DNA of 64,000 nucleotides, taken from contig NZ_JAPMXC010000005.1 of assembly GCF_026624755.1 (NCBI RefSeq), forward strand, positions 37,895 to 101,894. The letters are read 5' to 3'. The stretch comes from Robbsia betulipollinis (GTDB lineage Bacteria; Pseudomonadota; Gammaproteobacteria; Burkholderiales; Burkholderiaceae). The translations under genes were made by a program, and so were the position numbers. Each line of letters begins with the position of its first letter. Position 1 is the stretch's first letter. The notes under the pieces are model-generated. The model saw only the letters and a program-made list of their open reading frames with translations. It did no database searches and was not told where the DNA came from. Below are positions 51,008-59,226 of the stretch, in pieces.

Positions 51008-51595
51008 ATGCATCGTTTTCGTCCACCCGCGCTTTCCGCCCCGTCCTTCCCGCCTGTCCCCGCATCCCGCGCGCACGCGGGCGCGGGCCGCCGCGCCGCC
51101 TTGCCCGCGGCCCGCCGCCGGCTGCTGGCCGCCCTGCTGTTCAGCGTCGGGTCGATCGGCCTCGCGCACGCGGCCGAGACCGCGCGAAGCGCCGTGCATG
51201 CCCCGGAGCGCGCCGCGCCGCAGTCGCCCGTGCGCGTCTCCCATGCCTGGATCCGCTGGCTGCCCAGTCAATTGCCGGCCGCCGGCTACATGGTTCTCGA
51301 AAATACCGGCGAGCGTCCGCTCGATCTGATTGGCGTCGCCAGCCCCGATTATGCCGATGTGATGCTGCATCGCACGCTGCGCAACGGCGCGACGACGACG
51401 ATGGAGATGACGCCCACGCTCGCCTTGCCACCGCACGAGAAGGTGGCGATCGCGCCGGGCGGCTATCATCTGATGCTGGAAAAACCGACGCGCGCGCTCG
51501 CGCCCGGCGCCACCGTGCAACTGGAACTGCGGTTCTCGGACGGCGCCGCGATGCGCACCGCCGTGCCGGTCAGCGCGCCGACGCGCACCCAGTGA
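51008..51595 (+). CDS. PCuAC family periplasmic copper chaperone
   Basis: 195 residues. The first 50 residues are an unusually long, Arg/Ala-rich export signal (LLAALLFSVGSIGLAHAAE). The mature part has the DUF461/PCuAC layout: VSHAWIRWLPSQLPAAGYMV, LENTGERPLDLIGVASPD, then VMLHRTLRNGATTTMEMTPT and GYHLMLEKPTR, including the Met/His residues that bind Cu(I). Such proteins carry copper to SCO and the oxidase. It directly follows the SCO gene. Confidence 0.88.
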   Translation: MHRFRPPALSAPSFPPVPASRAHAGAGRRAALPAARRRLLAALLFSVGSIGLAHAAETARSAVHAPERAAPQSPVRVSHAWIRWLPSQLPAAGYMVLENTGERPLDLIGVASPDYADVMLHRTLRNGATTTMEMTPTLALPPHEKVAIAPGGYHLMLEKPTRALAPGATVQLELRFSDGAAMRTAVPVSAPTRTQ

Positions 51596-51674
51596 CCCGT
51601 CCGATGTCCGGCATCGCGCCCCGCCTGCCTTGCATGAGACGGCATCCCCCCGCCCCGCACGGAACTCCGCCCCG

Positions 51675-52550
51675 ATGACGCTCCTCCACTGGCTGTCTCC
51701 CTGGGAACCGTCGCCCACGTTCGTCGCGGTCTTCCTGTCGTTCAGCGTGCTGTATCTGCGAGGCACGCGCCGGCAACATGTCTCGCTGGACCGTCAGCTG
51801 GCTTTCTGGCTCGGCATGGCAGGCATCTACATCGCCCTGCATACGCGGCTCGACTACTACTTCGAACGCCAGTTCTTCCTGCATCGTCTGCAGCATCTGG
51901 TCCTGCACCACCTCGGGCCTTTCCTGATCGCGCTGGGCCACCCGGGAGCCGTGCTGCGCGCCGGCATGCCCGTGCGCGTGCGCCAGCGTGTCTTCAACCC
52001 GTTCCTGCGCTGGCCGCCGGTGCGTTATCTGCTGAACGTCCTGCTGCATCCGGTGGTGGCGGTCGTGCTGTTCACCGGGATCATCTATTTCTGGCTGGCC
52101 TCATCGGTGCATTTCATCGCCATGCTCGACTGGCGCCTGTACCGCGTGATGAACTGGAGCGTGACGGTGGACGGGCTGTTGTTCTGGTGCCTGGTACTGG
52201 ACCGGCGTCCGGCGCCGCCGGCACGCCTCTCGCCCGGAAAACGCATCCTGGTCATCGTCGCCGCGGCGCCGCCACAGATCGTGCTGGGCGCTTATGTGTT
52301 TTTCTCGACGCACGACCGCTATCCGATCTATGCGTTGTGCGGGCGGGCGCTGGTGGGCATGAGCGCCCTGCGCGACCAGCAGCTGGGCGGGCTGATTCTG
52401 TGGATTCCGGGCGCCATGATGAGCGCCGTCGGCGCGCTGATCGCGCTACGTCATTGGCTGCGCCTGTCGGCGCGCGGCCGGCTGCGCGCCGGCACGCGTG
52501 GCGCTCAACTGCGGCGCATGTCCAGATGGGGGATGCCGTCTTCCAGATAG
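51675..52550 (+). CDS. Cytochrome c oxidase assembly factor, CtaG (caa3) type
   Basis: 291 residues with seven or so hydrophobic segments; LGPFLIALGHPGAVLRAGMP, LLNVLLHPVVAVVLFTGIIY and FWLASSVHFIAMLDWRLYRV are characteristic of the caa3_CtaG family, whose conserved histidines occur in HRLQHLVLHHLGP. These proteins assist oxidase assembly. The last 46 bases overlap the convergent elaA gene. It is third in the copper-delivery unit; the 79-base spacer lacks a clear terminator. Confidence 0.85.
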   Translation: MTLLHWLSPWEPSPTFVAVFLSFSVLYLRGTRRQHVSLDRQLAFWLGMAGIYIALHTRLDYYFERQFFLHRLQHLVLHHLGPFLIALGHPGAVLRAGMPVRVRQRVFNPFLRWPPVRYLLNVLLHPVVAVVLFTGIIYFWLASSVHFIAMLDWRLYRVMNWSVTVDGLLFWCLVLDRRPAPPARLSPGKRILVIVAAAPPQIVLGAYVFFSTHDRYPIYALCGRALVGMSALRDQQLGGLILWIPGAMMSAVGALIALRHWLRLSARGRLRAGTRGAQLRRMSRWGMPSSR

Positions 52551-52960
52551 GGGCCGCTCACCTTCGCGAAACCGAACGATTCGTAGAAGACCCGCAGGTA
52601 TTGCTGGGCGCTGAGGCGCACGGCCGAGCCCGTCCAATTGGTTTCCACCTGCTGCAACGCGCGCTGCAGCAGCGCCTTGCCCAGACCCCGGTCGCGGTAC
52701 TCCGCGATCGTCAGCACGCGCCCGATGCGTGCTTCGCCGGTTTCCGGGTCCGGCGCGAAAATGCGCGCGTAGGCCACCAGCGGCGCGCGCGACGAGTCCG
52801 TGTCGACCGCGAACAGGTGCCAGGCCCGGTCGTCGAGACCGTCGATATCCGTATAGACACACCGTTGCTCGATCACGAACACCGTGCTGCGCGCGTCCAG
52901 AATCGCGTACAGCTCGCTGACCGACAACTCATAAAACCGCTTCCAATACCACTCGATCAT
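52505..52960 (-). CDS. elaA: GNAT acetyltransferase, ElaA family
   Basis: 151 residues in the GCN5-type fold. The start MIEWYWKRFYELSVSELYAI and ARSTVFVIEQRCVYTDIDGL are diagnostic for ElaA. The acetyl-CoA loop is IGRVLTIAEYRDRGLGKALL. The acceptor is not known. Its 3' end overlaps that of ctaG on the other strand by 46 bases. Confidence 0.92.
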   Translation of the reverse strand: MIEWYWKRFYELSVSELYAILDARSTVFVIEQRCVYTDIDGLDDRAWHLFAVDTDSSRAPLVAYARIFAPDPETGEARIGRVLTIAEYRDRGLGKALLQRALQQVETNWTGSAVRLSAQQYLRVFYESFGFAKVSGPYLEDGIPHLDMRRS

Positions 52961-53120
52961 CCTTCATCCTCATTACGGGCTTGGCGACAGTCGCCGGATA
53001 CCGGAAATATACGGGAAGATCCGCGGCTGACCTCGCGTTTCATCGTATATCAAAATCAAATACTTCGGGAAAATACCCAGATCGCATGGTGCGTCGCATC
53101 GATTCCGGCATGCAAGGCGT

Positions 53121-53410
53121 GTCGAGATCGAACAGACAGAGACGTTCCGCACGTGGGAAGCGAAGCTCGAGGATAAGCGAGCGCGAACCTTGATCGCTGC
53201 CAGGGTGATGCGCATGGCCGAGGGACTGCCGGGAGACATAGCACCGGTAGGAAACGGAGTGAGTGAGCTCCGCATCCACTACGGTCCGGGATACCGCCTC
53301 TATGTTCAGCAACGCGGCAACACGCTGTGTGGTCCTCCTATGCGGCGGTGATAAAAGTACTTAGCCGCGCGACATAGTCATGGCAAAAAAACTGGCGCAG
53401 GAATGGAGTG
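53121..53410 (+). pseudogene. Decayed HigB/RelE-type toxin
   Basis: The frame from 53121 gives TETFRTWEAKLEDKRARTLI, then MRMAEGLPGDIAPVGNGVSE and LRIHYGPGYRLYVQQRGNT, the typical sequence of addiction-module killer proteins of the HigB/RelE group. Three lesions are visible: no start codon in frame, an added T near 53327 that shifts the frame before VVLLCGGDKST, and a TAG where Gln is expected right after. The expected tail (PRDIVMAKKLAQEW) can be read through it. Ribosome-dependent RNA cleavage is therefore lost. The antitoxin gene follows directly. Confidence 0.8.
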
Positions 53411-53416
53411 ATGAAA

Positions 53417-53734
53417 ATGTCCGAAAAACTATCCACCTACGACCCCGCAGCAGCCTTGGTCGACAGTGAGGAAATCGCCGTGTTCATGGCGGACGCATTT
53501 GAAACCGGAGACGTAGGATATATCGCGAAGGCGTTGGGTATCGTCGCGCGGGCACGTGGCATGAGCCAAATTGCAAGCGAAACGGGCTTGTCACGAGAGC
53601 AGCTTTACCGGTCATTCAGTGAAAATGGCAACCCGACTTTGAAGACTACACTTGCGGTAATGAAAGCGCTGGGAGTCGAAATCACTACAAAAGCGCTGCC
53701 CAACAACAGCACTTCCAAAGCGCTCGTCTTATAA
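53417..53734 (+). CDS. HigA-like antitoxin (putative addiction module antidote)
   Basis: About 105 residues from ATG 53417, chosen because GGAG lies 8 bases upstream; GTG/ATG starts at 53408 and 53411 are too close to it. The helix-turn-helix is AKALGIVARARGMSQIASET followed by GLSREQLYRSFSENGNPTLKTTL, the pattern of the small HTH antidotes paired with HigB-type toxins. It would bind the toxin and repress the operon. With the toxin ruined it is an orphan; it might still regulate or neutralise related toxins. The last residues (NNSTSKALVL) are unusual. Confidence 0.88.
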   Translation: MSEKLSTYDPAAALVDSEEIAVFMADAFETGDVGYIAKALGIVARARGMSQIASETGLSREQLYRSFSENGNPTLKTTLAVMKALGVEITTKALPNNSTSKALVL

Positions 53735-53752
53735 TTTTATCCCACTCAATTG

Positions 53753-53974
53753 TCAACAAGCCAGGAATCTCCAGCATCGTAGGATACTTACATTTAAAAA
53801 CGTGATCAGTACCATGAAAAACACGCTGCTGGTTAAACCAACCACGATTAGCCCGACGCGGGCGTGTATACGTTTCTCAATTCTTTCCCCGAGGAGAGCT
53901 TGAATCCCTACGTACGATTGCGATTGAACATTACTCCGGATGACGATGCTCGGAGCACAGGGTGTAGAGTTCAT
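53753..53974 (-). CDS. Short membrane protein fragment, unknown
   Basis: A frame of 73 codons from ATG 53974 encodes SYVGIQALLGERIEKRIHAR followed by one hydrophobic segment (VGLIVVGLTSSVFFMVLITF). It lies in the A/T-richer accessory block next to an IS-type end, and may be the rest of a longer gene. No family is recognised. Confidence 0.3.
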   Translation of the reverse strand: MNSTPCAPSIVIRSNVQSQSYVGIQALLGERIEKRIHARVGLIVVGLTSSVFFMVLITFLNVSILRCWRFLAC

Positions 53975-54005
53975 TCCCGACGATGAACTATGAGTCGCTC
54001 CGGGT

Positions 54006-54032
54006 ATGAACTGCCCCCCAAGAGTTGGACAC
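54006..54032. mobile_element. Solitary IS3-family-like terminal sequence
   Basis: TGAACTGCCCCCCAAGAGTT, continuing GGACACA, resembles the ends of IS150-group (IS3 family) elements, which have TGNACTGNCCCCnnAAAGTTGGACA. No transposase frame lies next to it on either side, so only an end is left. Confidence 0.5.
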
Positions 54033-54352
54033 AACCTTGGAAGTCAGTTCAAATCCGGGGCGATTCACTGATCCGCATCTCGACGGGCCACCATGTATGG
54101 AAATATGCCTCGTTTGCAAGCACTGCATAAGAAATTCTTGGACGCGACTGGATGTGCGGAAGGCCGGCTGTAGACTCCCGGCTATAGCAAGACAAGACCT
54201 CAACGGCTTATTTCCAGCGATACCCGTACCGCTGCTGAACATGACTTTCGGCTCAGGGGCGACCTCCGGTTTTTCTGGAGCCCCCATGCCGAAACCACTT
54301 GATTGTCAAGGTCGTACCCAAGCTGGGCATCCCCTTGCACTCAATACAAATC
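54033..54352. other. A/T-richer spacer downstream of the effector-like gene
   Basis: Short frames on both strands have no ribosome binding sites or recognisable products. The composition resembles the neighbouring effector-like gene rather than the G+C-rich backbone. Confidence 0.4.
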
Positions 54353-55051
54353 TTAATATTTTTTCTCTTTTATCCCTTCCGGGTAGATACGTTCAAAAAC
54401 CCTTTTTGCCTCGGCGTTTTTCTCCTTCAAGAATTTTTTAGGACGTCCTTCGTATCGGGTATCAACGCTATTCACGTCAACGCCGCGCCGCCCCAATTCT
54501 TTTGAAAACTGATGTGAATACTCAAGTGGCGGCGCGTAGTGTCCACTCCGATCCGTGACACCCGCCAAGCGACCTTCCTCAGCTGTAAGAGATCCCGCTG
54601 CCGAAACCGGCTGTCCTGCTAGGAACGCAGAATGATGCATGACAGTCTGCGAGGACGCGGCGAATATCTCCCCTTTTCCATCCATGGCAAACAGGTAAGC
54701 GCCCCGGGGGTTTGACCCATCACGAGTGTCCAATGGTTTTTCCTGTCCTTCTGGACCCTGATATAGACGTCCTCCCTTGGCCATGACAAGATACTGGTCT
54801 CGTTCGCTTTCCGATAAGTACTTGACCGGCCTTCCTTGCTTCGCGTTATTTTCATCTTTAAGCGCACCAGCGTTCTTCAGCATGCCGACCGTTTTATATT
54901 TTCTAGGCAACAACCCCGCCAGTGGGCCTGATGAAGCCGCAGATCTTGTCGAACCAGATGTGCTGCTCGTTCCTTGACTGGAATTTTGCGTGTCTGAAGG
55001 GATAGCAGGCGCGGCGGCATCTGTAATTTTCGGGGCGATTCGATTGACCAT
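54353..55051 (-). CDS. Predicted type III effector with an IQM-like domain
   Basis: 233 residues. I use ATG 55051 since GGA lies 7 bases upstream; ATG 55057 is the alternative. Residues 1-45 are Ser/Thr/Pro/Ala-rich without hydrophobic runs, like type III secretion signals. The C-terminal 130 residues contain RGAYLFAMDGKGEIFAAS, TVMHHSAFLAGQPVSAAG and SGHYAPPLEYSHQFSKELGR. These match, from memory, the signature of plant IQM calmodulin-binding proteins (HSSFLAGG...AAG...SGHYRPTEENF) and related bacterial sequences. A perfect PIP box lies 178 bases upstream. Codon use is lower in G+C than the backbone. Host calmodulin signalling as a target is only a suggestion. Confidence 0.65.
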   Translation of the reverse strand: MVNRIAPKITDAAAPAIPSDTQNSSQGTSSTSGSTRSAASSGPLAGLLPRKYKTVGMLKNAGALKDENNAKQGRPVKYLSESERDQYLVMAKGGRLYQGPEGQEKPLDTRDGSNPRGAYLFAMDGKGEIFAASSQTVMHHSAFLAGQPVSAAGSLTAEEGRLAGVTDRSGHYAPPLEYSHQFSKELGRRGVDVNSVDTRYEGRPKKFLKEKNAEAKRVFERIYPEGIKEKKY

Positions 55052-55234
55052 TTGCATTTCCGTGCCTAGGAATTATTCAAACAAGCAAAAATAATTTCCA
55101 TGAATTGTAAAAACAATACCAGAAACGGATTTTCATAAAAATCATAGATTATGTTGCTTGAAAAGCCAACCCATATATTTTCAGCAAATAATTTTTATGC
55201 TACGAAACGTCACCGCATGGCATGCCGGAAAATG

Positions 55235-55258
55235 CGAAACCGTTGCCGTGGTAACGAA
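55235..55258 (-). promoter_or_regulatory. PIP / hrpII box in front of the effector-like gene
   Basis: On the minus strand TTCGT-N15-TTCGC, that is two TTCG words exactly 16 bases apart, followed after 31 bases by TAGCAT, which matches the YANNNT -10 of PIP-box promoters. This arrangement is the binding site for HrpB/HrpX-type AraC activators of type III secretion in Ralstonia, Xanthomonas and related Burkholderiaceae. Confidence 0.8.
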
Positions 55259-55292
55259 CATTTTTCCAGCCGGCGAGCTGCGGTGGTCGCTT

Positions 55293-55887
55293 TCATGCGC
55301 GATACCGCCTCCTGAACAGATCAGCGACCAGACCATCCACGCGGTCCAGCGTAGCGAGTGCAAAGTCGAAGCGTCGTTCCCAGTGCCGCTGGTACTGATC
55401 CAGCGACAGTCCCAACGCCCTCGCCCGTGCCGGATGGTCCGCGCGGCGCTTTTCCGGGCCGCGGCACGTGGGACAGAGTTGGCATGCAGGCGATGCCGGC
55501 CGAGACTCGCGGCGCTTGGCCCATATCTCACGCGACACCCCGGCGGCGCACGCCACCTGACTGACCGTGCCACGGCCGCAGCACTGTGGACAGCGATCGT
55601 TGATCCATTCGGTGAGCGCACGGCACGCCAGCCGATCTCACGTCCCCTTGCGCCGCACCAGTCTCGTTATTGTCAGAACGCAGCAGTTTGCGCCGACGCT
55701 TTGCACGCGCGTGATGCAGGTAACGGGATGTCTCGGTCAAGCGCTGGATTGAGCATTGCGCGGCCTTGGAGGCGCTTTCGATGCGGGCAAGTTCATCGGC
55801 GTGGATGATCTTGTCGACGACCGATTCCGCGATGATGCGGCTGATGTCGCCGACGTCGGCCTGCACTTCGCGTGCGGCGTGGGTCAT
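55293..55887 (-). pseudogene. Phage-type zinc-finger protein, frameshifted
   Basis: Two frames together give one product of about 195 residues. The front (55887 downwards) reads MTHAAREVQADVGDISRIIA through RLTETSRYLHHARAKRRRKL. The rear, in a different frame from about 55637, reads ALTEWINDRCPQCCGRGTVS, VACAAGVSREIWAKRR and CQLCPTCRGPEKRRADHPAR. The CPQC and CPTC pairs look like a zinc-binding site similar to phage antitermination Q-like proteins. The frame break near 55630 makes a functional protein unlikely. Family assignment is tentative. Confidence 0.45.
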
Positions 55888-56330
55888 CACAGCCCTGAAG
55901 CGGGAAGGTCTGAGCCAGGATGACATCACCGCTCGGCTGAATATCACCACCAGACCGTCCGGGACGTGCTACTCCTCGCCAATGCCCCGGCCGCCATGCG
56001 CAGGATGAGCGAGTGCCGCGAGATCCCTTCCACATTGGCGGTCAGCGAGATTCGCGAGCACGGCCATGACAAGGCTTTGCAACGCTTCGAAAAGACGCTG
56101 GCAGCGGCCCAGGCAGGCGGCAAAACCAGAATCACCAAAAAGGACATCGCCAAGACTGAGTCGAGCGACCGAAGCCTGGCCCCTGCTCCCAGCGTCAAGG
56201 CGGCCGAGATCGCCGCCGCCACGTCAGCGCAGGCAACTTCCAGTCAGGTCGTCAAGTTGGTGGCTGGACGACAGTGCGTACTGCGCGACCCTGCTGTTGG
56301 AAATTTGTTGGGAGCGACGATCGAGGTGAT
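55880..56330 (+). pseudogene. ParB/KorB-like DNA-binding protein remnant
   Basis: The frame starting near 55880 gives VITALKREGLSQDDITARLN, then changes frame near 55955 to VRDVLLLANAPAAMRRM and STLAVSEIREHGHDKALQRF, followed by a Lys/Ala-rich tail (GGKTRITKKDIAKTES). The helix-turn-helix and the A-x-A-L-x-x-I-R-E-H-G pattern resemble ParB-like proteins of plasmids and phages. There is no N-terminal nuclease/partition domain: the gene abuts a phage-type gene on the other strand. Truncated and frameshifted. Confidence 0.45.
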
Positions 56331-56672
56331 CCGAGACGCGCTTCTGCCGTTCGCATCGGTCTCGGAGCCAGCACCATCCAGAAACTGGCGAAGGAAGGTC
56401 AGATACCGGGAGCGAAAATCGGGCGGGCGTGGGTGTTCCTGGAGGAGGACGTCGTCGCCTATCTGCGGCAAAGGATCAAGGATCAGTTGACCGCTCGGTT
56501 GAATGGCGATGCATTTCGGGAGGCGGACGTGGTCTTGCAAGCGGCGCTCGACCGGCAGATGGCAAGTGACGGCTCCGGCGATTTCACCGAGTTCGGCCCG
56601 CACAGGCCGCGCAAGCGTGGCCGGCCAAAGCGGGCACTACCGCGTCTCCCGGATTTTTTGCCTCTTCCCTAA
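56274..56672 (+). CDS. Excisionase-type helix-turn-helix protein
   Basis: The frame gives VRIGLGASTIQKLAKEGQIP followed by GAKIGRAWVFLEEDVVAYLR, the winged HTH of excisionase-like proteins, then a basic tail with RPRKRGRPKRALPRLP. The first 25 codons are not convincing; the functional start is unclear and the GTG at 56274 has no ribosome binding site. It overlaps the end of the ParB-like remnant in another frame, so the region may once have been two genes. Function in the island is likely DNA binding. Confidence 0.45.
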   Translation: MRTARPCCWKFVGSDDRGDPRRASAVRIGLGASTIQKLAKEGQIPGAKIGRAWVFLEEDVVAYLRQRIKDQLTARLNGDAFREADVVLQAALDRQMASDGSGDFTEFGPHRPRKRGRPKRALPRLPDFLPLP

Positions 56673-56743
56673 AGAGAATTAGGCATTTGCCGTTGTTAAG
56701 ACAACCGGCACTTCCTGCCGGCCCACTCATCCAAGAACAAATT

Positions 56744-57373
56744 GTGAACTTCACTAAAAATTTTGCCGTGGTGCTTGCATTCGCCTCTGTCTGGGCCGGC
56801 CCCAATGCCAATGCAGCGGATGAGCCCGAGGCCCGGTTTTTCATGCAGGCGTTTTCTTCCTTGTGCTCAGCGTCCGTAGCCGACCCTTCGGCACTGCGCG
56901 CGAAACTCAGCCGGCTCCCCCAGCTTCCGCCGGAAAATGCCCGGCATTTTCTCGCGGGCCATCCTGGCGACGCCTGGCCCTTGCCATATGACGGCAAGAT
57001 CGGCAACTTCGTGCTTGTGCTGACGTCGGACAAGCCGCTCTGTGCGGTGTATGCGCGTCGCTTGGACGTTCAGGCTGCCGCCTTGCTTTTCGATCGAACC
57101 CTATCCCATTCGCCGAAGCCGTCGGTTGTAGTCGAGAAGCACCCTGAGATCGATGCCAATAGTCCTGTCAACGGCAAGATACACACCGTGTCATACACCT
57201 GGGATGTATCGGGAAACACAGACAAGAAAATACTGTTCATGATGACAACGTCCGCTGCCGCGGATGCAAAGATTCAGGCCATAGCATCTGCATCGATGCT
57301 GAAAGAGGGAGAACAGCCTACCAAAACGGCGAACCCGTTTTCCGATACGCAAGATCACCCGTCGCAACCGTAG
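56744..57373 (+). CDS. Secreted protein of unknown function
   Basis: About 209 residues from GTG 56744. Residues 1-23 (NFTKNFAVVLAFASVWAGPNANA) make a good Sec signal peptide with cleavage at ANA-ADE, which is why this start is preferred to the TTG at 56687. The mature part has two Cys (SSLCSAS, DKPLCAVYARR), compatible with one disulfide, and contains PLPYDGKIGNFVLVLTSD. I do not recognise it with certainty; it resembles small periplasmic proteins found on plasmids and islands. Confidence 0.55.
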   Translation: MNFTKNFAVVLAFASVWAGPNANAADEPEARFFMQAFSSLCSASVADPSALRAKLSRLPQLPPENARHFLAGHPGDAWPLPYDGKIGNFVLVLTSDKPLCAVYARRLDVQAAALLFDRTLSHSPKPSVVVEKHPEIDANSPVNGKIHTVSYTWDVSGNTDKKILFMMTTSAAADAKIQAIASASMLKEGEQPTKTANPFSDTQDHPSQP

Positions 57374-57459
57374 TGACCAAAAGCGTCAAACCCCGCATAG
57401 GCAGCGTGGGGACGGGCAATGTCGTCCCTCGTCGGCATGCGTTACCGCCGTCCCGAACG

Positions 57460-58506
57460 TCACCACAGCATCCTGGCCAACTCGCTTCCCCTCAGATTGG
57501 CATACCGCATCAGCACTCTGGGATCGGTGTGCCCGGTAATCTTCGCGATTTGCAGATCGGACAGCGAAGTTTTCTCGAAGAGCCGTGACGTTGCTTCATG
57601 CCGCAAATCGTGAAAAGTAAGATTGACGCAGGCTGCCGCGTCGAAGATCCGGGCGTATTGTCGCGATAGTTGCAACGTCACATTCCTCAAATTCAAGTCC
57701 CGAATCGCGTCCGGCTCGGTGTTTTTGCTGCCGTGCCACCAGGGAAACACCATACCGGAAGCGAACGTGAAACCTTGCATTGCGAGGTCTCCGCTTTGCA
57801 CCCGGGCCACATAGCTCTCGAACGCGCCGATCGCGATCGAGGTCATCGGCACCTGGCGCTTGCTACCGTTTTTCGTCTTGTCCAGGAATATGGTGCGGCG
57901 CCCCGTATCAACCTGATCGAGCGTCAAGGTGTACATCTCGCGCATGCGCATCGCCGACTCGATCGCCAACTCGAACAGGAATGCGATCGCGGGCGCGTAG
58001 TGCAACGTCAACGCACGCTGCCGCCCTTCGGGTTTATGGCCCGCGAGAATGCGTCGCACCGCGCTCTCTTCATCCACCGACAGACGTCGGTCGCGACACA
58101 CATCGACCTTCACCAGCTTGTTTTGGGTCTTGACCACGGCGCCGTCTTCGGCGTTGTAAGTGGCATACCGCTTAGGCAACAGCCGGAGAGGGTTGACGGG
58201 CAACAAGGTGGAGCCGGACGTGACTACCCAATCGAAACATCTCGCAAGTGCTCCGACGTAGTGGCGGATCGTTGACGGCGCCATGTTGTCGACGCGCTTC
58301 ATCGAGCGGATCCAGGACTCGGCCCACTGATAATTGACCAAGGTCAGCGGCTCCTTTTTCCATCGGTCCATCAAGCGACCAAGCAGCGCGATTTCGGACG
58401 TCACAAGCGAATGGGATGTCAGGTAGGCCCGAATCGCCTCGTCGATCGAAATGAAGGCATCGCGCTGGGCGATCAATTCGTCGGGCACGATACCCGCGTC
58501 GAGCAT
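57460..58506 (-). CDS. Tyrosine recombinase / integrase, N-terminus cut by a stop codon
   Basis: 348 residues. The SAM-like core-binding domain is followed by the catalytic domain: first Arg in ELAIESAMRMREMYTLTLDQ, the H-x-x-R box in LTFHDLRHEATSRL, then ITGHTDPRVLMRYANL with the second His and the nucleophile Tyr. The family's true start is visible at 58641 (MSTKRKRPSGN), but codon 12 is TGA, after which EYVVRRKGILPKPL continues in frame. Trp is usual there, so a W-to-stop change is likely. ATG 58506 could give a shortened enzyme that lacks the arm-binding domain. It lies 163 bases from the 3' end of tRNA-Cys, its likely target. Confidence 0.85.
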   Translation of the reverse strand: MLDAGIVPDELIAQRDAFISIDEAIRAYLTSHSLVTSEIALLGRLMDRWKKEPLTLVNYQWAESWIRSMKRVDNMAPSTIRHYVGALARCFDWVVTSGSTLLPVNPLRLLPKRYATYNAEDGAVVKTQNKLVKVDVCRDRRLSVDEESAVRRILAGHKPEGRQRALTLHYAPAIAFLFELAIESAMRMREMYTLTLDQVDTGRRTIFLDKTKNGSKRQVPMTSIAIGAFESYVARVQSGDLAMQGFTFASGMVFPWWHGSKNTEPDAIRDLNLRNVTLQLSRQYARIFDAAACVNLTFHDLRHEATSRLFEKTSLSDLQIAKITGHTDPRVLMRYANLRGSELARMLW

Positions 58507-58804
58507 CTGCTCCAGGCGGCCTATGTAGGCGTCCCCTTCCGCCTCCGTTCCGAACGTGAAGGTCAGCGGCTTCGGCAGGATGCCTTTGCGGCGAACGACA
58601 TATTCTCAGTTGCCGGAGGGGCGTTTGCGTTTGGTCGACATGAGCGGGCGGCGAAGCTCACGTATACGGCCAGATAGCCGTTACACGCGTGGCTGAGCAC
58701 TTTTTTGGAGTGGCTGGAGCCCGTTTTATACCCGTTTTGGTGCAGGATTGCTATGGGAAGTAGCCTAGACTCAACAGCGAAACCGTTGATCTTTAAGGCT
58801 TTTA

Positions 58805-58878
58805 TGGAGGCGGGGGTCGGAATCGAACCGGCGTACACGGCTTTGCAGGCCGCTGCATGACCACTCTGCCACCCCGCC
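58805..58878 (-). tRNA. tRNA-Cys(GCA)
   Basis: 74 bases with acceptor GGCGGGG/CCCCGCC, anticodon loop containing GCA, T-arm with TTCGATT and encoded CCA. Its 3' end points at the integrase gene, the position expected of an attachment site. Confidence 0.95.
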
Positions 58879-58973
58879 AGGGGAGACTCGACCGGGTCGC
58901 GGACGCTGTCGAAACGCGTACGGACGCAATACCCGGTGAAAGTAAAAAGGGAAGCAGTGCTTCCCCTTTTGTG

Positions 58974-59049
58974 TGGAGCGGGAGACGAGGCTCGAACTCG
59001 CGACCTCAACCTTGGCAAGGTTGCGCTCTACCAACTGAGCTACTCCCGC
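58974..59049 (-). tRNA. tRNA-Gly(GCC), copy 2
   Basis: 76 bases, acceptor GCGGGAG/CTCCCGC, anticodon GCC in TTGCCAA, T-loop TTCGAGC and encoded CCA. Identical to the copy at 59151. Confidence 0.96.
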
Positions 59050-59150
59050 AAAACGCTTACTGCCGCATCGTACCCTGACCACCTGGCCGACACGTACAAC
59101 ACTGCCACTTCATGCTTCGCCGATACTCGATGAAGCGACAGCTACAAATA

Positions 59151-59226
59151 TGGAGCGGGAGACGAGGCTCGAACTCGCGACCTCAACCTTGGCAAGGTTG
59201 CGCTCTACCAACTGAGCTACTCCCGC
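59151..59226 (-). tRNA. tRNA-Gly(GCC), copy 1
   Basis: 76 bases, same cloverleaf and sequence as the downstream copy. The three tRNA genes in the order Gly-Gly-Cys follow pgsA and are probably processed from one transcript. Confidence 0.96.
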
